Of a stretch of DNA of 64,000 nt, positions 43,272 to 52,402 are shown piece by piece. Made by a program: the position numbers and the translations under genes. The notes below the pieces were generated by a model that saw only the letters and a list, made by a program, of their open reading frames with translations, was not told the DNA's origin and did not search any database. Within the stretch, counting starts at the first letter, position 1; every line of letters starts with the position of its first letter. The DNA is from Nonomuraea thailandensis (GTDB taxonomy: Bacteria; Actinomycetota; Actinomycetes; Streptosporangiales; Streptosporangiaceae). The stretch is taken from contig NZ_JAMZEB010000002.1 of assembly GCF_024172165.1 (NCBI RefSeq), positions 9,336,501-9,400,500 of the forward strand, read 5' to 3'.

Positions 43272-45278
43272 ATGGTGTCCCGACGTACCTTCCTGCGCGC
43301 GAACGGCATGGTGCTGGCGGCCGGCGGGCTCGGAGTCTCCCTCCCCGCCCGAGCCGCCACCGCCGCGGCCCCCCTCCTCCCCGGCTTCGGCCGCCCCACC
43401 CACCTCGACTTCGCCGACGTCAGCGCCCTGCACGGCGACGACCAGTTGCTCCTGACCACCCTCCAGGGAGTCGTCAACCGCCGCCGCCCCCGCCTGTACT
43501 TCAACTACAACGCCGAGAACTACGACACCGCCTGGCTGGACGGCACCGGCGCCCGGATCACCCGCCACGACCGCCCGCTCGACCTGATCGCCCGCTACCG
43601 GGACGAGGCCCGCGGCGCGATCCTGCACGACCCGGCCGTCCCCGACTCCGTGAACGTCGCCACCACCCTGGCCGGCCTGGAGAACGCCGTCGCCGCCACC
43701 GCGGAACAGGCCGTCGAGCACGGCTTCGAGGTCATCACCGACCTGCGCGGCCGCTTCGACCCCGGCGACGTGCTCGCCACCTACCGCTGGCAGCTCGGCA
43801 ACCTCTTCCCCCGCTGCACCAAGGCCCTGCTCAGCGGCCTGCCACCGACCAGGACAGTACGCGTCGAGGACGTACGGTGGCGCGAAGTGGCCAGGGAGAC
43901 CCAGCGGATCAGGGACTCCTCGAACCGGCAGGTGCGCACGTTCGACCTCAGCCAGGAGCTGACCGGCCAGGACGGCGTCTACCTGCGCTTCCAGGACTCG
44001 CTGGGCGACGACGGCTGGGGCGCCTCGGTCGGCTCGGTCGTGGTCAGGGCCGACGGGGCGCAACTCGCCTCCTTCACCCCCGGCACCGACGCCGAGACCG
44101 CGTACCTCTTCGACGGCCTCAACTCCGCTGTCGGCGCGGACGCCAACCGCTTCGCCGACGGCGGCAACTACTTCGTCTACCGCTTCACCGCCCCCGCCGG
44201 CACGCGTCAACTGCTCGTCGAGGTGGACCTGTGGAACCAGTTCCTGGTCACCGCCACCACCACGGCGCCCACCCGGGTGGAGCCCTTCCCGTACTTCCGC
44301 GACTACACGGTGGCGATGCGGGCCATGGTGTTCTGGCTGCCGCCCAGCGGCGGGACGGGCGCGCTGCTCGACGAGATCCTGAGCCAGGTGAGGCCCACGA
44401 CGCCGTACGCGGGCTGGTTCTCCAACGACGTGGCGGGCGAGTGGGGCGGGGTGGACCGGGCCTCGCAACACGCGGTCGAGGTGGTGCCCGCCGACTACTA
44501 CATGAACGCCACCGTGCACGCGGGCGTCCAGGCGCGCGTCTCCGACCGCGTACGCCCGAGGCCGCGCACCACGCTGCGCGACCGCGTCTACCTGACGCTC
44601 ACCGTCGGCGAGGGCGACAACATCCAGTACTGCCAGCGCAGGATGCGCCAGATCTGGGACGACCCCGCGCGCGGCCGGGTGCCCACCAACTGGACGGTCA
44701 GCCCGCTGCTGGCCGAGATCGGGCCCGCGCTGCTGGCGTACTACCAGCGCACGGCCACGGACCACGACCTGCTGATCGCGGGCCCGTCCGGCGCGGGCTA
44801 CACCTACCCGGGGTCGTGGCCGCGCGAGGCCCTCGACGCCTACACCGCGCTGACCGGGCGGTTCCTGCGCCGCACGGGGATGGACCTGGTCTACGCCTAC
44901 AACCATCGCAACGCGGCGGGCGACGGCTGGGTGGCCCTCGACGCGCGGATCGCGGCCTCGTACAGGAAGAACACGCCGCTGCGCGGCATCATCCAGTCGT
45001 GGGAGAGCGGCGACCTGCAGGCCGCTCCGGCGGGGCTGCCCGTGATCGGGAACTTCTCGCCGCAGGGCAGGGCTCAGGAGTACCGGGACACGCTGGTCCG
45101 GCACATCGAGGGCTGGGACGGCGCGCGCCCGCTGTTCATCGCCGGCGCCGTCAACGCCTGGAACTGGGCGCCGGCCGACATCGCGGAGCTGGGCGAGCTG
45201 CTCGGCGACCCGTTCGAGATCGTCCGCGGCGACGCGTTCTTCGCGCTGCTCGGGGAGGTGCTGAACAGCCGGACCTGA
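43272..45278 (+). CDS. Exported GxGYxYP-family protein, putative glycoside hydrolase
   Basis: 668 aa. The N-terminus VSRRTFLRANG followed by a hydrophobic stretch and an ARA-like end is a Tat signal, so it is exported folded. The family name motif is present as GPSGAGYTYPGSW; around it VYLTLTVGEGDNIQYCQRRM and NWTVSPLLAEIGPALLAYY match the same family. A beta-sandwich insert (about 190-330, FDLSQELTGQDGVYLRFQDSLGDDGWG) looks carbohydrate-binding. Activity in the family is predicted, not proven. The next gene starts 37 bp on. Confidence 0.85.
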   Translation: MVSRRTFLRANGMVLAAGGLGVSLPARAATAAAPLLPGFGRPTHLDFADVSALHGDDQLLLTTLQGVVNRRRPRLYFNYNAENYDTAWLDGTGARITRHDRPLDLIARYRDEARGAILHDPAVPDSVNVATTLAGLENAVAATAEQAVEHGFEVITDLRGRFDPGDVLATYRWQLGNLFPRCTKALLSGLPPTRTVRVEDVRWREVARETQRIRDSSNRQVRTFDLSQELTGQDGVYLRFQDSLGDDGWGASVGSVVVRADGAQLASFTPGTDAETAYLFDGLNSAVGADANRFADGGNYFVYRFTAPAGTRQLLVEVDLWNQFLVTATTTAPTRVEPFPYFRDYTVAMRAMVFWLPPSGGTGALLDEILSQVRPTTPYAGWFSNDVAGEWGGVDRASQHAVEVVPADYYMNATVHAGVQARVSDRVRPRPRTTLRDRVYLTLTVGEGDNIQYCQRRMRQIWDDPARGRVPTNWTVSPLLAEIGPALLAYYQRTATDHDLLIAGPSGAGYTYPGSWPREALDAYTALTGRFLRRTGMDLVYAYNHRNAAGDGWVALDARIAASYRKNTPLRGIIQSWESGDLQAAPAGLPVIGNFSPQGRAQEYRDTLVRHIEGWDGARPLFIAGAVNAWNWAPADIAELGELLGDPFEIVRGDAFFALLGEVLNSRT

Positions 45279-45315
45279 GGACGCCCGTGGTCGGATCGCA
45301 CGCATGGAGGCATCG

Positions 45316-46350
45316 ATGCCGGATGAGCGGGACACGACGGTGGAGTGGTACCGGCGGTTCGCGACGCTGGAGGCCCGCGGCGCCTCGCCCCTCTACGAGC
45401 GGCTCGCCTCCGGCGTCGCGTCCGACCATGAGGTGCTGCGCCTGCTGTTCGAGCTGCCGCCGGCCAAGCGGCAGCCCAACCTGCTCTTCGCCGCCGTCCG
45501 GTACGTCACCGGCACCCCGTCCGGGTACGACGACTTCCGCCGCTCGCTCCTGGAGCACCGTGAGGCCGTCGTCGCGACGATGCTCGCCCGGCGCACCCAG
45601 ACCAACGAGCCGGCCAGGTGCGCGGCCCTGTACCCGCTGCTCGCCGCGCTGCCCCAGCCGCTGGCGCTGCTGGAAGCAGGCGCGTCGGCCGGGTTGTGCC
45701 TGCTGCCCGACCGGTACGCCTACACCTACGACCTGCCGGGCGGGCCCGCCCATGACCGCGCTTCTCCCGGCCGGCCCGCCCGCGTGGACGAAGGTCACGT
45801 GACCGGTGCCGTGGACAGCCCGCTGCGCCTGCGCTGCCAGGTGGAGGGCGTGCCGCCGCCACACCTCGCCCACCCCGGCCCGATCACCGTCGCCTGGCGG
45901 TCGGGCATCGACCTCAACCCCCTCGACGTCGACGACCCCGACGACGTCCGGTGGCTGCGCACGCTGATCTGGCCGGAGCAGCGGGAGCGGCTGCACCGCC
46001 TGGAGGCGGCGATGGACCTGGCCCGCGAGGACCCGCCGCCCATCGTGCGCGGCGACCTCAACGACCGGCTCGCCGACGTGGCCGCCCAGGCGCCCCCGCA
46101 CGCCACGCTCGTCGTCTACCACACGGCGGTGCTCTACCTCATGCCCGGCGAGGGCCGGGCCGCGTTCACGCAGCAGCTCGCACGGCTCGGCTGCCACTGG
46201 ATCTCGCAGGAGACCGAGAGTGTCCTCCCGCAGGTCACCGCCCGCCTCCCCCGCCGTCCCCCGACGGACGCCGTCATGTACGTGCTGGCCCTGGACGGGC
46301 AGCCGGCGGCGTTCTCCGCGATGCACGGCGGCCGGCTGCGCTGGTTGTGA
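45316..46350 (+). CDS. DUF2332 family protein
   Basis: 344 aa from ATG 45316, six bases after GGAGG. It matches DUF2332 throughout: ASPLYERLASGVASDHEVLRLL, NLLFAAVRYV, LLEAGASAGLCLLPDRYAYTYD, WRSGIDLNPLDV and the late VVYHTAVLYLMPGEGR. The GASAGL and D residues recall a methyltransferase-like fold, but no activity is known for this family. The stop codon lies in a short direct duplication (see repeat at 46341). Confidence 0.88.
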   Translation: MPDERDTTVEWYRRFATLEARGASPLYERLASGVASDHEVLRLLFELPPAKRQPNLLFAAVRYVTGTPSGYDDFRRSLLEHREAVVATMLARRTQTNEPARCAALYPLLAALPQPLALLEAGASAGLCLLPDRYAYTYDLPGGPAHDRASPGRPARVDEGHVTGAVDSPLRLRCQVEGVPPPHLAHPGPITVAWRSGIDLNPLDVDDPDDVRWLRTLIWPEQRERLHRLEAAMDLAREDPPPIVRGDLNDRLADVAAQAPPHATLVVYHTAVLYLMPGEGRAAFTQQLARLGCHWISQETESVLPQVTARLPRRPPTDAVMYVLALDGQPAAFSAMHGGRLRWL

Positions 46351-46381
46351 GCGCCGTTGTGAGCCCTGGTTGTGAGCGCCG
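46341..46381 (+). repeat. Duplication spanning the DUF2332 stop codon
   Basis: CTGGTTGTGAGCGCCG occurs at 46341-46356, covering the stop, and again at 46366-46381. A shorter TTGTGAGC copy lies between them. Confidence 0.85.
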
Positions 46382-46387
46382 GGCCGC

Positions 46388-47086
46388 CTACGGGACGGGC
46401 CGGCGGGCGACGAACACGTACTCGCGGCTGTCCTCGGTGAACGGCTCGCGGGCGAACCCTCCGTACAACGCCTCCAGCTCCAGCCCCGCGACGTCGATCA
46501 GCCCGAGCCACTCGTTCTTCGTCGCCCACCAGGACGAGCTCGTCGCCCCGTCGTCCAGCACGATGTCGATGCGGTTGTCGCCCACGGCGAAGCGGGTCGT
46601 GTGCGGCACCGGCTCCAGCCGCCGCGTCCCGTCGAAGCGGGCGGCGACGTGGTGGTCGAAGGCGAGGGCGTTCCAGGCGAAGCGGCCACCCGGGCGCAGC
46701 GACGCGGCCACCCGCTCGAAGAGGCGGCGGCGGTCGGCCCAGGCCGGGAGGTGCTGCAGCGACCGGAACGGGCAGTAGACCAGCGCCGCCGGCTCCTCCA
46801 GGGTGAGCTCGCGCAGGTCGCCCTCGCGCAGGTCGAGCTGGACGCCCTGTTCGGCGGCGTTCGTGCGGGCCTGTTCGAGCATCGACGGGGAGAGGTCCAC
46901 GCCGATGACGCACCGTCCGGTCGCCCGCGCGACCGGGATGGCGACCCGCCCGTTCCCGATCGCCAGCTCGACGAGCGGCCCGTCCGCCTCCTGGGCGAGG
47001 CCGACGTAGAACGCGATGTCGGCCGCCATGTGCGCCGACCATTCCGCATACCGATCCGCGAACGCCTCATCCCAGGTAGATGTCAC
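46388..47086 (-). CDS. Class I SAM-dependent methyltransferase
   Basis: 232 aa from GTG 47086. SAM motif I is LVELAIGNGRVAIPVA, with the acidic VIGVDLS at strand 2 and LREGDLREL at motif II; PGGRFAWNALAFDHH follows. This is the common small-molecule methyltransferase fold; the acceptor is unknown. A longer open frame extends far upstream but overlaps the divergent LysE gene and is not supported. The two genes start 39 bp apart on opposite strands. Confidence 0.85.
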   Translation of the reverse strand: MTSTWDEAFADRYAEWSAHMAADIAFYVGLAQEADGPLVELAIGNGRVAIPVARATGRCVIGVDLSPSMLEQARTNAAEQGVQLDLREGDLRELTLEEPAALVYCPFRSLQHLPAWADRRRLFERVAASLRPGGRFAWNALAFDHHVAARFDGTRRLEPVPHTTRFAVGDNRIDIVLDDGATSSSWWATKNEWLGLIDVAGLELEALYGGFAREPFTEDSREYVFVARRPVP

Positions 47087-47125
47087 ACTTTTTCCCGTCT
47101 TGGACGCCATGGGAGAATTCGTGTC

Positions 47126-47758
47126 ATGCCTATCGACCCCCATCTTCTCGCCCTCTTCACTGTGACCACCATTGTCGCCATGATCACTCCTGGGCCCGAC
47201 ATGCTGTTCGTGCTGGGGTGCGGAATGCGCGGCGGCCCGCGGGCCGGGCTGCTCGCCACCGCGGGCGTGGCCACCAGTGAGGCCGTTCACGTCGCGGTGG
47301 CGGCGGCCGGTCTGGCGGCGCTGTTCGAGGCGGTGCCGGTCGCGTTCACCGTGGTGCGGATCGCGGGGGCCGCGTACCTGATCTACCTGGGTGTCCAGGC
47401 CATCCGCAACCGCCATGACAGCCCCTTGGAGGCGGCGGTGGGCAGCGGCGGCATGTCGGGCCGCCGGGCGTATCTGAGCGGTCTGATGACCAACCTGCTG
47501 AACCCGAAGATGGTCACCTTCACCATTGCCTTCCTGCCGCAGTTCATCAATCCGAGTCTCGGTCAGGTCTGGTTGCAGTTCGCGATTCTCGGGGCCGTTC
47601 TCATCGCGCTGGAATTCCTCGTGGACGGCGCGGTCGGCGTGCTCGCGGGCCGCATCGGCGGCTGGCTGCGCCACCGGCGCGCCGCCCGGCGCCGCATCGA
47701 GGTCGCCACGGGCGGCCTCTTCGTCGGGCTCGGCGTGAAACTGGCGCTGGACCGGTGA
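47126..47758 (+). CDS. LysE/RhtB-family exporter
   Basis: 210 aa from ATG 47126 (GGGAGA nine bases before). Six membrane segments with the family signature ITPGPDMLFVLGCGMRGGPRAGLLATAGVATSE at the start and MTNLLNPKMVTFTIAFLPQFI in the middle. Members export amino acids and related small molecules. Divergent from the methyltransferase gene. Confidence 0.93.
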   Translation: MPIDPHLLALFTVTTIVAMITPGPDMLFVLGCGMRGGPRAGLLATAGVATSEAVHVAVAAAGLAALFEAVPVAFTVVRIAGAAYLIYLGVQAIRNRHDSPLEAAVGSGGMSGRRAYLSGLMTNLLNPKMVTFTIAFLPQFINPSLGQVWLQFAILGAVLIALEFLVDGAVGVLAGRIGGWLRHRRAARRRIEVATGGLFVGLGVKLALDR

Positions 47759-47843
47759 AGCGGGCGCGCGGAAGGCTGATCGGCTGGTACTGGCGCCTGG
47801 ACGCCGCCCTGGGCGGCGACGCCTCTCCCACAGGATCCGCCCC

Positions 47844-48305
47844 ATGACGCCTGATCTGCGCCTCGTGCCCGTCACCCTCGCCAACCTCGACGCGGCCATC
47901 GCCGTACGGGTCCGCCCCGACCAGGAGCAGTTCGTCACGTCGGTGGTGAAGTCGCTGGCCGAGGCCTACGTCCGCCCGCGGACGGCCTGGCCGCGCCTCA
48001 TCCTCGACGGCGCCGACGCCGTGGGGTTCCTCATGGCGTTCCTCGACATCGACTGGAACGGCGAGGGGGTCGACTTCCGGTCGGGGCTGTGGCGGCTCAA
48101 CGTGACACCCGGCGCGCAGGGGCGCGGCGTCGGCCGCTTCGCCGTCTCGTCCGTGGCGGCCGAGCTCAGGCGGCGGGGGGCGACGCGGATGTACGTCACG
48201 TGGCATCCGGGCGACGGCGGCCCCGAGGGGTTCTACCGCAGGCTCGGGTTCGAGCTCACAGGGGAGGTGAGCGGCGACCAGACGGTCGGCGTGCTCACCC
48301 TGTGA
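47844..48305 (+). CDS. GNAT family N-acetyltransferase
   Basis: 153 aa. Acetyl-CoA motif NVTPGAQGRGVGRFAVSSVAAELRRRGATRMYVTWHPGDGGPEGFYRRLGFELTGE is clear (R/Q-x2-G-x-G/A as QGRGVG). The substrate cannot be inferred. Its last codons and stop lie in a 35-bp tandem duplication. Confidence 0.9.
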   Translation: MTPDLRLVPVTLANLDAAIAVRVRPDQEQFVTSVVKSLAEAYVRPRTAWPRLILDGADAVGFLMAFLDIDWNGEGVDFRSGLWRLNVTPGAQGRGVGRFAVSSVAAELRRRGATRMYVTWHPGDGGPEGFYRRLGFELTGEVSGDQTVGVLTL

Positions 48306-48336
48306 GCGGTGACCAGACGGTCGGCGTGCTCACCGT
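48267..48336 (+). repeat. 35-bp tandem duplication across the GNAT stop
   Basis: Two units, 48267-48301 and 48302-48336, each beginning GTGAGCGG and containing GACCAGACGGTCGGCGTGCTC, differ at about three positions. The gene stop (48303-48305) is at the start of the second unit. Confidence 0.9.
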
Positions 48337-48423
48337 GTGAACGAGCGCGGCCGGTGGGAGCGGGCCACGGCCACGTATCCTTGGGCCGGTCGCCGAGCGC
48401 GCGACCGCGAAGGGATTGCGGGC

Positions 48424-49161
48424 ATGCGTCGTTACTCACGTGTCGTGGTCAAGCTCAGCGGCGAGGCACTGTCCGGGGAGGCCGGCTGGGGCACCGACCC
48501 GGGGAGCCTGGCCCAGCTCGCGGACGAGATCCTCTCCGTCCACGACCTCGGCGTGCAGATCGCCGTGGTGATCGGCGGCGGCAACTACTTCCGCGGCCGC
48601 ATGGCCGAGGGCTGGGGCATCGGCAGGGCCGAGGCCGACAACATCGGCATGCTCGGCACGGTCATGAACGCGTTGATGCTGCGCGGCGTGCTGACCGCCC
48701 GCTCGGACACGGACGTCCGGGTCATGACCGCCATGCCCATGCAGAGCGTGGCCGAGCCGTTCATCCGGCTGCGCGCCGACCGGCACCTGCGGCGCGACCT
48801 CATCGTGCTGCTGGCCGGCGGCATCGGCCAGCCGTACGTCACGACCGACTACCCCGCCGTGCAGCGGGCCCTGGAGCTCGACGCGGACGCCCTGCTGGTC
48901 GCCAAGCGCGGCGTGGACGGCGTGTACGACAGCGACCCGAACCTCGACCCCGACGCCAAGCGCTACACGAACCTCACCTACCGGGAGGCGCTGGCCGCCG
49001 GGGTGCGGGTGATGGACGAGAGCGCGTTCGTGCTGGCCAACGAGCAGGGCCTGCGCATGCACGTCTTCGACGTCGCCGCCAGAGGCGTCATGCGGGCGAT
49101 CTGCGAGGGCGAGGACATCGGCACCCGCATCACCACCGATGACCCGCCGTTGCCCGCCTAG
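48424..49161 (+). CDS. UMP kinase-like protein, isolated PyrH paralog
   Basis: 245 aa from ATG 48424; the upstream extension is unconserved. UMP kinase motifs are present: VVVKLSGEAL, VIGGGNYFRGR, TAMPMQSVAEPF, DALLVAKRGVDGVYDSDP and YREALAAGVRVMDESAF. Several positions differ from housekeeping PyrH, for example GGIGQPYVTTDY where GTGNPFFTTDT is usual. Neighbours are not tsf or frr as for the usual gene, so this is likely a second copy with a special role. Its stop shares a CTAG with the gene opposite. Confidence 0.85.
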   Translation: MRRYSRVVVKLSGEALSGEAGWGTDPGSLAQLADEILSVHDLGVQIAVVIGGGNYFRGRMAEGWGIGRAEADNIGMLGTVMNALMLRGVLTARSDTDVRVMTAMPMQSVAEPFIRLRADRHLRRDLIVLLAGGIGQPYVTTDYPAVQRALELDADALLVAKRGVDGVYDSDPNLDPDAKRYTNLTYREALAAGVRVMDESAFVLANEQGLRMHVFDVAARGVMRAICEGEDIGTRITTDDPPLPA

Positions 49162-51164
49162 GTCAGAAGCGTGTAGTCGGTGAGGGCCAGGGGCCAGATG
49201 GGGTCCCTTCCCGAGGCCATCGTGTCGGGCGAGTAGGTGTGGAGCTCCAGGATCAGGTCGTCGGCGCACCAGTCCGAGGCCTTGCCCTGCGCGTCCTTGC
49301 CGCACCACAGGGCACGGGTCCGGTGGATGACGTACAGGAAGTACGCGTACGACGCCACGTCGTCGTGGGCCGGGCGCGCGTCCTCAAGGCTCTCGTGCAC
49401 CTCGTAGATCCGGCCGGTCCCGCCGTCGAGGAAGAGGTACCAGCTGTCCATGGAGTCGATCATGAACAGCGACTCCAGGGGGCAGGGCGAGATCGCGGCC
49501 AGCTCGTCGTGGTCGTCGGGCCACTGCCCGGTCATCGGCTCGGTGAACAGCTCGAGCTCTCCCAGCCCTGTGTACAGGCCGTCCTTCGGCAGGCCGACCT
49601 CGGCCATGAACCTCCTGGTGGGCCCATGGGCAAGGGCCGGATGGAACGCGCGCGGGCGGGCGAGCTCGCAGCCCAGGCCGTCCATCATCTCGCGGGTGAC
49701 CTCGACCGGGGGACGGCACAGGGGCAGCGGTGGGATCGGGGTGCCGGCCAGCCGTTCGTGGGCCTCCAGGTGGACGCTCGCGTAGGAGGGGGTGGACAGG
49801 TCGGCGCAGCGCGGCCAGCCGCGCATCACCGCCACCAGCTCGCTGTGCCCGTGGAGCGGCGGGTCCAGCGCCGCCTTGAGCTCCGGCAGTGACACCGCGT
49901 ACGACGGGAACCCCGCCACGGCGAGCGGCAGGGACGCGGCGGCCTCCGCCACGCCCCGCGCGGCCTCGGCGGGATCGTCGCGGCGGCGCCCGCAGTGCAA
50001 CAGCCGCCAGGTGTAGGGCCCGGCCGGGCCGAGCGTCAGGGCCAGGGTCTGCGCGGCGTCCCGCGCGGCCGGCGACACTCCGTCGAGCCAGGCCGCCGTC
50101 ACCCGTTCGGCGATCGTGCCCTCTCCCGGATCGGCGCCCTTCGCCCGTGCCGCCAGCGCCGCCAGACCGGGTGACGGGTAGACCTGGCCCGCGGTGAAGG
50201 GAGAAGGCGCGTCCTCGGCGGCGTACCACTCCGGGAAGGGGGAGTGCGGGCTCTGGGCCGCGTACCACCCGGCGAACGCCTCGCGGTCGGTGCAGCGGGG
50301 ATCGTCGAGGTCGAGGACGAAGGCCTCGCACGGGAGGGCGGCCGGGTCCGGCCACTCCAGGAGCAGGCGGACATGGGGGTTCTCGATCAGCGGAATGATC
50401 AGCTCCGTGAGCATGGCCTCGGGGTCCAGGCTCCGCTGGGGGTCGCCCAGCGTGACGAGGACCGTCTCGTCGAGGCCGTCCAGGCCCTTCCGCCCGAGCT
50501 CGGCTTCCAGCTCCGCGCGGGCCTCGGCCACCGAGAGGCTGCGCAGCAGGACCGCCGCCTCCTTGCCCGGGTATCCGGACCAGGACGGCAGGCCCGACAG
50601 GCAGGACCAGGCGAGCAGCGTCGTCTTGCCCGAGGCGGGAGAGCCGGTGACGACGCAGACCCGCGGGCCGTACCGGTCGTCCCGCCAGCGCAGCAGCGCG
50701 TCGCAGGCGGGCCCGCGCCCGGCGGTGGGCTCCTCGCGGATGCCGCGGTCGGGCCGCCCGGCGACCCAGGCCGGCCACGGCCCGGCGAGGTAGTCGCTCG
50801 TGGCCGCCCGCTCGGCCACGAGCGCGCGAGCCACGCTCCGGACGGCCTCGTGGAGCTCCTCCACCTGGCCGATGGTCTCGGCCCAGGTGTCCCGCACGGC
50901 GCTCACGCAGGGCCGGTCCTTGTGGCGCAGGATCCTCATGGCGTCGCCGCCGTGCTCGTCGGCGATGTCGCGCAACATGCGGAAGAACAGGTCCTGTCCC
51001 CTGCGCAACATCCGGAAGCGTTCGTGGACCCGCTCGGACTCCGGCCGGTCGCCCAGCTCTTCCAGCACCCGCTCCAACTGGTCGATCCTGATGTCCGGCC
51101 AGGGCAGGCCGACGGCGTGGAACGCGCTGTCGAGCTCACGCGGCAGATCCTGGGGAACATCCAT
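49158..51164 (-). CDS. STAND-type NTPase fused to C-terminal SUKH-like domain
   Basis: 668 aa from ATG 51164. Residues ~1-130 are helical. P-loop GSPASGKTT at about 174-182 and a hydrophobic LVTLGDPQ later mark an NTPase. About residues 515-645 match the SUKH-4 type: LARPRAFHPALAHGPTRRFMAEVGLPKDG, LGELELFTEP, LFMIDSMDSWYLFLDGGTGRIYEVHESL. SUKH domains are typically immunity proteins against toxins; joining one to a STAND ATPase suggests a sensor or defence factor. It is divergent from the PHP hydrolase gene; no toxin is adjacent. Confidence 0.72.
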   Translation of the reverse strand: MDVPQDLPRELDSAFHAVGLPWPDIRIDQLERVLEELGDRPESERVHERFRMLRRGQDLFFRMLRDIADEHGGDAMRILRHKDRPCVSAVRDTWAETIGQVEELHEAVRSVARALVAERAATSDYLAGPWPAWVAGRPDRGIREEPTAGRGPACDALLRWRDDRYGPRVCVVTGSPASGKTTLLAWSCLSGLPSWSGYPGKEAAVLLRSLSVAEARAELEAELGRKGLDGLDETVLVTLGDPQRSLDPEAMLTELIIPLIENPHVRLLLEWPDPAALPCEAFVLDLDDPRCTDREAFAGWYAAQSPHSPFPEWYAAEDAPSPFTAGQVYPSPGLAALAARAKGADPGEGTIAERVTAAWLDGVSPAARDAAQTLALTLGPAGPYTWRLLHCGRRRDDPAEAARGVAEAAASLPLAVAGFPSYAVSLPELKAALDPPLHGHSELVAVMRGWPRCADLSTPSYASVHLEAHERLAGTPIPPLPLCRPPVEVTREMMDGLGCELARPRAFHPALAHGPTRRFMAEVGLPKDGLYTGLGELELFTEPMTGQWPDDHDELAAISPCPLESLFMIDSMDSWYLFLDGGTGRIYEVHESLEDARPAHDDVASYAYFLYVIHRTRALWCGKDAQGKASDWCADDLILELHTYSPDTMASGRDPIWPLALTDYTLLT

Positions 51165-51306
51165 GCGCCGTCCACATCCGTGTCGTCGAGTAGTCGCAGC
51201 AGTCGGGACAACTGCTCGAAACCATGATGAGTTCCGCACCGCGATCACGCGGGCTGGGCCGGTGCGAGTCTCCCATCACCGGGCGGCGCACCGGTACGCT
51301 GCCGGC

Positions 51307-52275
51307 ATGGCGACGGATCATGGCCCGGCCCGCTGGTTCCGGGGTGACTGTCATGTGCACTCGTACCTCTCGCAGGGCGCGGACCTGACGCCGGCGCAGC
51401 TGGCGGCCGCCGCCCGCACCGCCGGGCTCGACTTCGTCGCCGTCACCGAGCACAACACCCCCGCCGCGCACGACGAGTGGAGCGCGCTGTCCGGGGACGG
51501 CCTGCTGGTGATCCACGGCCAGGAGGTGACGACCCGCACCGGACACTGGCTGGCGCTCGGTCTCGCCCCCGGCGAGGTGGTCGAATGGCGTTACGGCGTC
51601 CGCGACGACGTCGTGGACCGCCACCTGGGCCAGGTGCGGCGCTCCGGCGGCCTGTGCGTGGCCGCCCACCCGCACGCGCCGTACCCGTCCGGGGTGTTCA
51701 TGTACCCGTACCAGGGGTTCGACGTGGTGGAGGTGTGGAACGGCCAGTGGGCCTCCGACCTGCCGTGGAACGCGAACAACGAGGCCGCGCTGGCCGAGTG
51801 GGGCCGTGGCCTGGCCCATGACGTCCACCGGGGCTCGTGGCGGCCCGCGATGGGCAACAGCGACGCCCATCTGGAGGGCCAGCTCGGCACTCCGCACACC
51901 GTCGTCCTGGCCGATGAGCTCAGCGCCGGCGCCCTGCTCGCCGCGATCCGCGCCGGCCGGAGCTGGATCGCCGGATCGGCCGCGGTCGAGCTGTCCTTCG
52001 AGGCGACCGCCGGTGACGCCCGGGCCGGTGTCGGGGAGTGCCTGGAGACCGGCGGCGGGCCGGTCGCCGTACGGGTGGACGTGCGCGGCGTCCCCTCCGG
52101 GGCCGTCACCTTCCACACCGAACGCGGCACGGTGCTGCGCGAGTCGTTGCCCGGCGGCGGGGCGGGCGTCGTGGAGTGGCGGACCGGTGCGGCGGAGTCG
52201 GCGTTCGTCCGGGCCGAGATCCGTCACGCGGACGGGCGCATGGCTGCGCTCACCAACCCCGTCGTCCTGCGCTGA
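51307..52275 (+). CDS. PHP-domain metallohydrolase (CehA/McbA-like)
   Basis: 322 aa from ATG 51307. Metal motifs: RGDCHVHSYLSQGADLT, DFVAVTEHNTPAAH, VAAHPHAP and GNSDAHLEG are the ordered PHP ligands. The C-terminal ~100 residues are beta-rich. The family hydrolyses phosphoesters or carbamate-type bonds; this one has no assigned substrate. The stop is at the end of the first unit of a 48-bp duplication. Confidence 0.9.
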   Translation: MATDHGPARWFRGDCHVHSYLSQGADLTPAQLAAAARTAGLDFVAVTEHNTPAAHDEWSALSGDGLLVIHGQEVTTRTGHWLALGLAPGEVVEWRYGVRDDVVDRHLGQVRRSGGLCVAAHPHAPYPSGVFMYPYQGFDVVEVWNGQWASDLPWNANNEAALAEWGRGLAHDVHRGSWRPAMGNSDAHLEGQLGTPHTVVLADELSAGALLAAIRAGRSWIAGSAAVELSFEATAGDARAGVGECLETGGGPVAVRVDVRGVPSGAVTFHTERGTVLRESLPGGGAGVVEWRTGAAESAFVRAEIRHADGRMAALTNPVVLR

Positions 52276-52323
52276 GCGGACGGGCGCATGCCGGCGCTCG
52301 CCAACCCCGTCGTCCTGCTCCGA
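52228..52323 (+). repeat. 48-bp tandem duplication directly after and including the PHP stop
   Basis: Unit 1 (52228-52275) ends in the stop; unit 2 (52276-52323) repeats it with a few changes, including loss of the stop (CTCCGA for GCTGA region). Both begin GCGGACGGGCGCATG. Confidence 0.9.
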
Positions 52324-52353
52324 CCCGTGCCGGGTGCTGCTTTCCGTCGGAGC
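52317..52353 (+). terminator. Possible terminator hairpin after PHP gene
   Basis: GCTCCGAC (52317-52324) pairs with GTCGGAGC (52346-52353) around a 21-nt loop. It overlaps the end of the duplicated unit. Confidence 0.4.
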
Positions 52354-52402
52354 GGGTTGTTAACATTCCTCTTCCCCGAAAGCTGATCATCAGGAGCTCT
52401 CC

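Noticed and set aside
41993-45802. 1269-aa open frame
   Set aside because: Antisense to the histidine kinase and out of frame over the GxGYxYP gene; low-complexity translation.
46601-47125. N-terminal extension of the LysE exporter
   Set aside because: Antisense to the methyltransferase; the exporter's first TM helix begins right after ATG 47126.
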